Shown here: positions 39,709-45,907 of the stretch, piece after piece | How positions within the stretch are numbered: the stretch's first letter is position 1 | How the letters are laid out: each line of letters opens with the position of its first letter | Assembly: GCA_903837285.1 (NCBI GenBank) | Contig: CAILUD010000085.1 | Coordinates: forward strand, 1-50,980 | Reading direction: 5' to 3' | Origin: an uncultured Bacteroidota bacterium | Lineage (GTDB): Bacteria > Bacteroidota > Bacteroidia > Bacteroidales > GWA2-32-17 | Length of the DNA: 50,980 nucleotides | Notes under the pieces: generated by a model | The model's database searches: none | Told to the model about the DNA's origin: nothing | The model's input: the letters and a program-made list of their open reading frames with translations, nothing else | Translations under genes and position numbers: made by a program

Positions 39709-40332
39709 TTATGGTATATGCATAAATTTATGTGCCTGAATAGAAATATTCCATTTTGGATTTTCTTTTACATATGTAACCACCTCTTCAATAATTTCGC
39801 CAAACCTACTCCATTCGGGTTGCAAAAATAATTTACAGCTAGAATTTACTTTTTTTGAATTTTCTTCGGCCCAAATAAAGTCTTCCGAACTTTGTATAAT
39901 AACTTTAAGTTCATCTGCTTTATTATATATTTCGGCTAAAGGAGGATTTTGTTTTTTCGGCGAAAGACATATCCAGTTCCAATTACCTGTTAATATATAT
40001 GCTCCGCATGTTTCGAGATAAGTTTCAATATCTTTAGATTTTAGACCTTCACAAAGCTTATCTAAATTATAACTTAAGGGCTCTCCTCCGGTAACTACAA
40101 CAGCTTTTGCTGGATTTAACGAAGCTATTTCTACAATTTCATCAATATTCATTAACCACTCGGGATGATTATTCCATGAAAACTTTGTATCGCACCAATC
40201 GCAGGCAATATCACAACCTGCTATCCTGATAAAATATGCTGCTTTTCCTGTATGAAAACCCTCGCCTTGAATAGAATAAAACTTTTCAATAATGGGTAAT
40301 TTTAATCCCAAATCTTTTTCTAAAATTGTCAT
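39709..40332 (-). CDS. queE: 7-carboxy-7-deazaguanine synthase (radical SAM)
   Basis: The 207-residue radical-SAM enzyme converts 6-carboxy-tetrahydropterin to 7-carboxy-7-deazaguanine in queuosine biosynthesis. The [4Fe-4S] cysteines C40, C44 and C47 are in GCDIACDWCDTKFSW, the usual CX3CX2C. The N-terminal EKFYSIQGEGFHTGK and the SAM-binding VVVTGGEPL are present, and the C-terminal IQAHKFMHIP matches QueE. A TACTTTTG element lies 20 nt upstream. It is followed closely by the TPR/OmpA gene, an unrelated partner, so they probably share a promoter only. Confidence 0.95.
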   Translation of the reverse strand: MTILEKDLGLKLPIIEKFYSIQGEGFHTGKAAYFIRIAGCDIACDWCDTKFSWNNHPEWLMNIDEIVEIASLNPAKAVVVTGGEPLSYNLDKLCEGLKSKDIETYLETCGAYILTGNWNWICLSPKKQNPPLAEIYNKADELKVIIQSSEDFIWAEENSKKVNSSCKLFLQPEWSRFGEIIEEVVTYVKENPKWNISIQAHKFMHIP

Positions 40333-40351
40333 ATTAAGCTAAAATCTTATG

Positions 40352-40359
40352 CAAAAGTA
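40352..40359 (-). promoter_or_regulatory. -7 promoter element TACTTTTG of queE
   Basis: Exact TAnnTTTG on the minus strand, 20 nt from the queE ATG. The -33 region lacks a clear TTG. Confidence 0.55.
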
Positions 40360-40393
40360 ATCTTATAAAGTTATTTTTCTTAAATAACATATG

Positions 40394-40502
40394 TAATACC
40401 ATTTCTAATTATAAAATAGCCCAATTTTTTTATTCATCTCCCTACCCTCTTCAAGAAAGAGGGACAATTGGTTGGGCTATTTTATAAAAGTGATTTGTAT
40501 TA
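40394..40502. repeat. MITE-like palindromic element
   Basis: A 109-base imperfect inverted repeat starts with TAATAC and ends with GTATTA. Inside it a perfect 16-bp pair, 40409-40424 with 40472-40487 (TTATAAAATAGCCCAA and its complement), surrounds a nested hairpin of CCCTCTT and AAGAGGG (40445-40451, 40457-40463). It has no coding capacity. The form is that of a miniature inverted-repeat element, but other copies would be needed to show mobility. Confidence 0.6.
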
Positions 40503-40589
40503 GAGATAAGATTTTCAAGCATCTTTTGAACTCTTTCACAAGACTATTTTTGCAAGAACTAAAATAATATCGAACTCACGTTAAATAAA

Positions 40590-40615
40590 AAAGGCTGAAC
40601 ATTAATTCAGCCTTT
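40590..40615 (-). terminator. Terminator of the NapC-like gene
   Basis: A perfect 10-bp stem AAAGGCTGAA/TTCAGCCTTT with a 6-nt loop is followed by six U on the minus-strand RNA. It starts about 24 nt after the stop codon. Confidence 0.9.
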
Positions 40616-40638
40616 AAAAAATCTTTGAGATTACACCA

Positions 40639-42141
40639 TTAAAAAGGTTCTAAATGGCACTCTGAACAATTAGTAGTTTTCCATTCTTCGCCAATATCAA
40701 CTGGATGTTGGAATTCTAATGTGCCATTAATTGTAGTGTATTTTATTGAATCAGTTATACCTTGTCCAATTATAGTATGACATAGATTACAATCTTTTGA
40801 AATAACTTTTCCGTCTGCAGATTTATGTTTATCGTCATGACATCTGAAACAGCCATTAAATTCTAAGTGACCGATATTCATTGGGTAAGCAGTATATCTT
40901 ACTTTCATTTCTGGGAAAGTATTATATGAGAATTCAGTTTGAATTGCAGTAATAGCCGATTTAATTTCTTTCTGATACTTAGTAAATAAATCAGGGAATG
41001 ATTTCTTATAATAATCGGTTATTTGTTTATCGATACCCATTCTTGCAGAATCTTTTGTTGAATAAACATCATTTAATCCTTCCATTGCGGCAGCTTTTAA
41101 ATAAGGAACCGATTTTGATATTTGATTTCCGGCAAAAAGACTATTTACATAATTTGAAGGCGCTAAATACCTGTGCGAAGGACGATTATGACAATCCATG
41201 CAATCAAAAGTTCTTTTTTCAGAATTAGCTACTTCTTTAACGGTTGGATGAATTGATGTATCACTTTCTAAAAAGATAGTCTCTTTTCCAGTTTTCTTAT
41301 TTAAATATTTTACCCATGGAATTGTTTTACGTTTTTCATCAGACTGGTAAGTAATTTCTACATCTTTATTAATATGCCAGTGTATTCCGCCTGTATTACC
41401 TAAAGCAGAATGATCAGCACCAATTCTCATTTTCATAATCACATTCCATTCTGTATTAGCCGAATCGGCAAGGTAATACTTCTCATTTCTGATTTTATTT
41501 GTATAAAATTTTTCTGGCCAGTGACATTTTTCGCAAGTTTCGCGAGCAGGACGTAAATTTGCAATTGGAGTCTCTATTGGTCTATTAAATGTTCCTAAGA
41601 AATTCTTGTAAACCTGTCTTAATCCAGACATTTTTGATTTTACATAAAAATCGACTCCTTCACCTACGTGACATTCAGCACATTTTACTTTAGCGTGCGG
41701 AGAATGTTGATATGCAACATATTCTGGCTCCATTACATCATGACAAAGAGTACCACAAAACTCAACAGATTCGGTATAATGAAACCCTTTATAACTGCCA
41801 ATAACTGTAAAAAGCACAAAGAAAACTGTAACTACCGAAAAAATAAAAAGTGCATTTCTTGTTTTTTTATCTTTTAAATCAATTACTAATAGTTTATCAT
41901 CTGGTGTTTGTGTACCTCTTTTAATTTGTCTCTTTTTTCGCCACATTCCAAATGGGATTAAGATTAATCCTAAAAGCAAAAAACCTGGTGTAACCATATA
42001 TGCAAATAAATCAAAATATACGTTTTCAACTCCAAAAACATTAATTTGAATTACAAAAAATATGATTGTAATCCATGCTATAAGAGCAGTAATTGTTCCC
42101 AGATATGAAGTGTAATTGTAATAAGTACGCGGTAGTTTCAT
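40639..42141 (-). CDS. NapC/NirT-like multihaem cytochrome c, membrane-bound
   Basis: The 500-residue protein has three N-terminal membrane helices (about residues 10-35, 44-65 and 95-116) and a periplasmic domain with seven haem sites. These are one CX3CH (FCGTLCH followed by DVMEPEYVAYQ, near 129) and six CXXCH (CAECH, CEKCH, CMDCH, CFRCH, CNLCH, CSECH). The CX3CH plus M-x-P pattern is typical of large NapC/NirT relatives, which take electrons from menaquinol and pass them to periplasmic partners. A TTG two codons upstream is less likely than the ATG used here. It is divergent from the 16-haem fusion, 278 nt away, with a palindrome in between. Confidence 0.88.
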   Translation of the reverse strand: MKLPRTYYNYTSYLGTITALIAWITIIFFVIQINVFGVENVYFDLFAYMVTPGFLLLGLILIPFGMWRKKRQIKRGTQTPDDKLLVIDLKDKKTRNALFIFSVVTVFFVLFTVIGSYKGFHYTESVEFCGTLCHDVMEPEYVAYQHSPHAKVKCAECHVGEGVDFYVKSKMSGLRQVYKNFLGTFNRPIETPIANLRPARETCEKCHWPEKFYTNKIRNEKYYLADSANTEWNVIMKMRIGADHSALGNTGGIHWHINKDVEITYQSDEKRKTIPWVKYLNKKTGKETIFLESDTSIHPTVKEVANSEKRTFDCMDCHNRPSHRYLAPSNYVNSLFAGNQISKSVPYLKAAAMEGLNDVYSTKDSARMGIDKQITDYYKKSFPDLFTKYQKEIKSAITAIQTEFSYNTFPEMKVRYTAYPMNIGHLEFNGCFRCHDDKHKSADGKVISKDCNLCHTIIGQGITDSIKYTTINGTLEFQHPVDIGEEWKTTNCSECHLEPF

Positions 42142-42260
42142 TTTCAAATATTTAAATTATTAATATTTCGACATGTAAAAATAGGTAAAGACTTGTTTAT
42201 ATCAATCAATTTTATAAAAAAGTTAAGTAATTTAGACAGTTTCTATGTTTTATAGCAGAG

Positions 42261-42290
42261 TTATTAAACATCATTATATATGTTTAATAA
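42261..42290. promoter_or_regulatory. 30-base palindrome between divergent cytochrome genes
   Basis: TTATTAAACAT and ATGTTTAATAA form a perfect 11-bp inverted repeat with an 8-nt gap. It lies 26 nt upstream of the -7 box of the 16-haem gene, a position fitting a regulator dimer. No known operator consensus is matched exactly. Confidence 0.5.
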
Positions 42291-42315
42291 TAGTTTATAG
42301 TGTTTAAAAGACATC

Positions 42316-42323
42316 TAATTTTG
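42316..42323 (+). promoter_or_regulatory. -7 promoter element TAATTTTG of the 16-haem fusion
   Basis: Exact TAnnTTTG on the plus strand, leaving a leader of about 90 nt to the ATG at 42420. No TTG lies near -33, which would fit an activated promoter. Confidence 0.5.
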
Positions 42324-42419
42324 CGCAATACAACATAAAGTATGATAATTAGTGCATTTATGCTAATATAACCATATGTAAATCTGTTGTTGTTTAACAC
42401 ATTACGTAAATATTTAATT

Positions 42420-44810
42420 ATGAAATATATTAAATTTATTCTTTTAAATGCAGTTTTATTCATCTTCTTATTCAACATTCAGGTTAATGCTCAAGAAATT
42501 GTTTGTCTGGATTGTCATGAAAATGTAGTTGCGAATTCTGCGCACAACAAAATTATAAAATGTGGTGATTGTCATCGCGACATAACAACAACCGAACATG
42601 GAGCTGGCTCAGCAAAACCTGTAAACTGTGCTAATTGCCATGCAGCATTAAATAAACAAATGAGTAATGATGTTCATCGCAATGTAATGAAGCTGGATGA
42701 AAAAGATGCACCAAATTGCAAAGTATGTCACGGAACTCATAAAATAAAATCTCCATCAACGTTAGCAAACAAACAAAAAGAATATTGCAGTAAATGCCAT
42801 AAAAATGATGTTCTTAAAGCAAATTATCATTATAGTAAGGAGAATAATGAAAGTTGCAATAAATGCCATAATGAAAAACTACATAAAGGCAAATTAGAAA
42901 AATCGGTTCATAGCCAATTAAATTGCTCCAATTGTCATAGCTATGTTATGAACAATCTAGACAATCATAAGAAAGCTCCAAAAGATGGCATTTTAGCAGA
43001 TTGTTATTTATGCCACAGTGCTATTGCTGCTGAACATAAAGAAAGTATTCATGGACTATCGATTTCTGAAGGCATGAATGAAGCAGCGCAATGCTGGGAT
43101 TGTCATGGATCACATGCCATTGATTCTGTATCAAATCCTAATAGTTTAGTTTTCCAAACTAATCTGGTAACAACATGCGGTAAATGTCACGACAACCCAG
43201 AATTTTCTAAAAAACATTTATTTGCAATAAAATCGCCTGGTAAAATGTACTCACAAAGTGTACATGGAAAAATAGTTGCCGGCGGCAAAGATGCAGCAAC
43301 CTGTGTTACCTGCCATGGTAAACACGATATTAAAAACAGAATTCAACCAGGTTCTAAAATTGCAAGCATAAATATTCCTGCCACATGCGAAGAATGTCAT
43401 AAAGAAATTACTCAGGAATATAAACAATCTATACATTGGATAGGTGTAAAAAAAGGAATTAGAGAATCCCCGTCGTGTAATGATTGCCATAGCGAGCATA
43501 ACATACATCAAATAAACAATGCAGATAAAAGAGAAGAAATTAAAAGAATTCAGTCTCTTACTTGTCTAGAATGCCATAACAACCTTATGTTATCTGAGAG
43601 ATATGGAATGTCGGGTAACAGTGCCGGAAACTACGAAGACAGTTACCATGGTTTAGCATCGGCTCGTGGCGATAAAAAAGTTGCATTATGTGTAGATTGT
43701 CACGGTGTACATAAAATATTACCAAAATCGCATGCAGAGTCTTCAATTAATAAAAACAATATTAAAGAAACCTGCAAGAAATGCCACGCAAAGGCTACAG
43801 ATGTTTTTTCAAACAGTTATTCGCACACAACACAAGTTAGTTCTGCAAAGAATATTGAGGATATTGTTACATCAGTATATTTCTGGTTAATTGTTATAGT
43901 TGTGGGTTGGATGTTTGTACATAATCTGTTAATATTAATTCATGAGTTAAGAAAACGCTATAAGAAATCTAAAAACGAAATTAGAATTCCTAGATTTACT
44001 TCAAATGAACTAGTTCAACACACTGTATTATTAACTTCGTTTATTATTTTAGCTATTTCAGGATTCCAGCTAAAATATCCCGACAGTGCTTTTGGAAAGG
44101 GATTATATGCTTTAGGAATGGACGAAAATATTCGCCAATGGGTTCATAGAATATCTGCTATAGTTATGATGGCGCTATCTGTTTACCATGCAATATATTT
44201 AGTTATAACAGCAAGAGGTCGTGATGTACTAAAAGGATTATTCCCAAATTTCAGCGACTTAACTCAATTAATAGGTAATTCGTTATTTTATTTACACCTA
44301 AAAAAGAAACAACCAGAATTCGACAATTATAATTACATGGAAAAAATGGAATACTGGGCTTTAATATGGGGCACATTAGTAATGGGTGCTACTGGTATTG
44401 TGCTGTGGTTCCCTACAATTGGTGGCGACTGGGCTCCGGTTTGGTTTATTAAAGTAAGTGAAATCATTCATTTCTATGAAGCTATTCTTGCTACTCTGGC
44501 TATTGTTGTATGGCATTGGTTCTTTGTTATTTTCCACCCAAAAGAATATCCTTTAAACTTTATTTGTATTGATGGCGACATTACTATCCATCATTTTAAA
44601 GAAGAACACAAATTAAAATTCTATAAAGTAATTATTGAATGGCTGGAAGTAAAGAAAGGTATTCGTACTCCTAAAAAGATGAACCATTATACAAAATTAT
44701 TTATTAAAGCTGTTGAAAAAGGCGGTGTTACAATGGAAAGCCTAGTAAATTCTGAGCTAAATAAAGATGAAAACTTAAAAGCTATAGCTGAAAAACAAAA
44801 TTTGATTTAA
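42420..44810 (+). CDS. 16-haem cytochrome c fused to b-type membrane cytochrome
   Basis: The 796-residue protein has a cleaved signal peptide (residues 1-24, ending VNA-QE), a periplasmic part with sixteen CXXCH motifs (about residues 29-465, from CLDCH to CKKCH) and a membrane part with about five helices (about 484-710). The membrane part carries histidines in VHRISA, VYHAIYL, IIHFYE and VVWHWFF and resembles cytochrome b561 or formate-dehydrogenase gamma subunits, so two b haems are likely. It should link the quinone pool with periplasmic electron transfer. A TTG eleven codons upstream would spoil the signal peptide, so the ATG is preferred. A strong terminator follows at 44831. Confidence 0.88.
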   Translation: MKYIKFILLNAVLFIFLFNIQVNAQEIVCLDCHENVVANSAHNKIIKCGDCHRDITTTEHGAGSAKPVNCANCHAALNKQMSNDVHRNVMKLDEKDAPNCKVCHGTHKIKSPSTLANKQKEYCSKCHKNDVLKANYHYSKENNESCNKCHNEKLHKGKLEKSVHSQLNCSNCHSYVMNNLDNHKKAPKDGILADCYLCHSAIAAEHKESIHGLSISEGMNEAAQCWDCHGSHAIDSVSNPNSLVFQTNLVTTCGKCHDNPEFSKKHLFAIKSPGKMYSQSVHGKIVAGGKDAATCVTCHGKHDIKNRIQPGSKIASINIPATCEECHKEITQEYKQSIHWIGVKKGIRESPSCNDCHSEHNIHQINNADKREEIKRIQSLTCLECHNNLMLSERYGMSGNSAGNYEDSYHGLASARGDKKVALCVDCHGVHKILPKSHAESSINKNNIKETCKKCHAKATDVFSNSYSHTTQVSSAKNIEDIVTSVYFWLIVIVVGWMFVHNLLILIHELRKRYKKSKNEIRIPRFTSNELVQHTVLLTSFIILAISGFQLKYPDSAFGKGLYALGMDENIRQWVHRISAIVMMALSVYHAIYLVITARGRDVLKGLFPNFSDLTQLIGNSLFYLHLKKKQPEFDNYNYMEKMEYWALIWGTLVMGATGIVLWFPTIGGDWAPVWFIKVSEIIHFYEAILATLAIVVWHWFFVIFHPKEYPLNFICIDGDITIHHFKEEHKLKFYKVIIEWLEVKKGIRTPKKMNHYTKLFIKAVEKGGVTMESLVNSELNKDENLKAIAEKQNLI

Positions 44811-44830
44811 TGTTGATTGACTTAATTTTA

Positions 44831-44861
44831 AAGCCTCGATTAGTTAATCGAGGCTTTTTTT
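44831..44861 (+). terminator. Terminator of the 16-haem fusion
   Basis: AAGCCTCGATTA and TAATCGAGGCTT, with a 2-nt spacer, form a strong hairpin followed by a run of seven T on the plus strand, 20 nt after the stop. Confidence 0.92.
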
Positions 44862-44864
44862 ATT

Positions 44865-44888
44865 ATGTCAGGTCTTTCGACCTGACAT
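44865..44888. repeat. REP-like palindrome, copy B
   Basis: A perfect 10-bp inverted repeat (ATGTCAGGTC with its complement) flanks TTTC. It is nearly identical to copy A at 26547-26570 and lies between convergent genes. Confidence 0.75.
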
Positions 44889-44924
44889 TTTGTTTACATA
44901 TTTAGCATTTTGTTTTAGTTACAA

Positions 44925-44963
44925 TCAAGTCTAAAGACCTGACTGCATTTTTAGACCTGGCTG
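44925..44963. repeat. Degenerate REP-like copy C and half-site
   Basis: TCAAGTC-TAAA-GACCTGA (44925-44942) repeats the stem of copy B with one mismatch, and AGACCTGGCTG (44953-44963) repeats a half-site. They lie just after the ygiD stop codon. Confidence 0.5.
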
Positions 44964-44974
44964 TATGGCAATAA

Positions 44975-45802
44975 CTAATATATCTTTACAGATGTCATTG
45001 TTAACGAACCTCCCACCGGTTTATCGTTAAAGAAAGTAATATTCTCGTTTTCTTCTTTTAATGCTAACGCATATAACAAAGGCAAATAATGCTCCGGTGT
45101 TGGTATTGCTAATTGAAATGCTTTTCCCTGCGACTTAAAATTAATTAGTTGCTGATGGTCATTTGACAGAATAAATCTTTTCATCTTCTCGTTTGCTTCT
45201 AATGCCCAGTTGTAACCATAATCGATTTCATTCAATTTTTCCCAATCAATCATTCCAAGATTGTGCACCATGTTACCACTTCCAATAATCAATATTCCTT
45301 TTTCACGAAGAGATGAAAGTTCTTTTGCTAAATCATAATGATATTGTGGTGCCTGAATATAATCAAGACTCATTTGAATTACCGGCACATTCGCATTTGG
45401 ATACAGATGCTTAATAACTGTCCAAGCACCATGATCCAGTCCCCATTTATCATCAAGTCCAACATCTGTTTTCTGAATTAACGACTTTGTTTCTTTTGCT
45501 AATTCAGGACTTCCCGATGCAGGATATTGCACATCAAACAATGCCTGAGGAAAACCGCCAAAATCGTGAATAATTCTTGGTTTTTCCATTGCTGTAACAA
45601 ATGTCCCCTTAGTTTCCCAATGCGCCGAAACACATAAAATTGCATTTGGTTTAGGAATTGTTTTGCCAATATTTCTGAACCCTGTTACAAACTCATTTTC
45701 TTCAATAGCTGTCATTGGACTGCCATGCCCTAAAAACAACACAGGCATTTTTTCTGTGTTGTTAAAAGAGTTTGTCATATTATTTATTTCATTAATTTTC
45801 AT
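44975..45802 (-). CDS. ygiD: 4,5-DOPA dioxygenase-type extradiol ring-cleavage enzyme (YgiD)
   Basis: The 275-residue protein belongs to the class III extradiol dioxygenases (LigB fold) of the YgiD/DODA type. Residues are MPVLFLGHGSPMTAIEENEF near the N-terminus, the metal-ligand histidines in GHGSP, SAHWET and LDHGAWTVIKHLYP, and the catalytic His region MVHNLG. The enzyme opens catechol-type rings; the substrate here is unknown. A GTG precedes the ATG used; a further ATG eight codons in is possible. It sits between two cytochrome genes and next to REP-like palindromes, and seems unrelated to them in function. Confidence 0.9.
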   Translation of the reverse strand: MKINEINNMTNSFNNTEKMPVLFLGHGSPMTAIEENEFVTGFRNIGKTIPKPNAILCVSAHWETKGTFVTAMEKPRIIHDFGGFPQALFDVQYPASGSPELAKETKSLIQKTDVGLDDKWGLDHGAWTVIKHLYPNANVPVIQMSLDYIQAPQYHYDLAKELSSLREKGILIIGSGNMVHNLGMIDWEKLNEIDYGYNWALEANEKMKRFILSNDHQQLINFKSQGKAFQLAIPTPEHYLPLLYALALKEENENITFFNDKPVGGSLTMTSVKIY

Positions 45803-45856
45803 CACTAACCTATACTATTTCAATAAAGTTATTCATTATTGCAAGTTATGTAAATA

Positions 45857-45888
45857 AAAAAGCCGTATAAATATTCATACGGCCTTTT
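45857..45888 (-). terminator. Terminator of the 19-haem fusion
   Basis: A 12-bp stem (AAAAAGCCGTAT with ATACGGCCTTTT, one G-U pair) closes an 8-nt loop, and six U follow on the minus-strand RNA. It lies 20 nt after the stop codon. Confidence 0.88.
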
Positions 45889-45907
45889 TAACAAATCAAA
45901 TCAATGT

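Larger units (their letters stand above)
40333..40638. other. Intergenic region between queE and the NapC-like gene
   Basis: These 306 bases hold the queE -7 element (40352-40359), a long imperfect palindrome (40394-40502) and the terminator of the NapC-like gene (40590-40615). I see no coding sequence or RNA gene. Confidence 0.8.

Noticed and set aside
44975..45802. ygiD as a functional member of the cytochrome island
   Set aside because: The enzyme has its own gap and direction, uses a non-haem metal site, and no shared promoter or known pathway joins it to the cytochromes. It is reported as a bystander gene.
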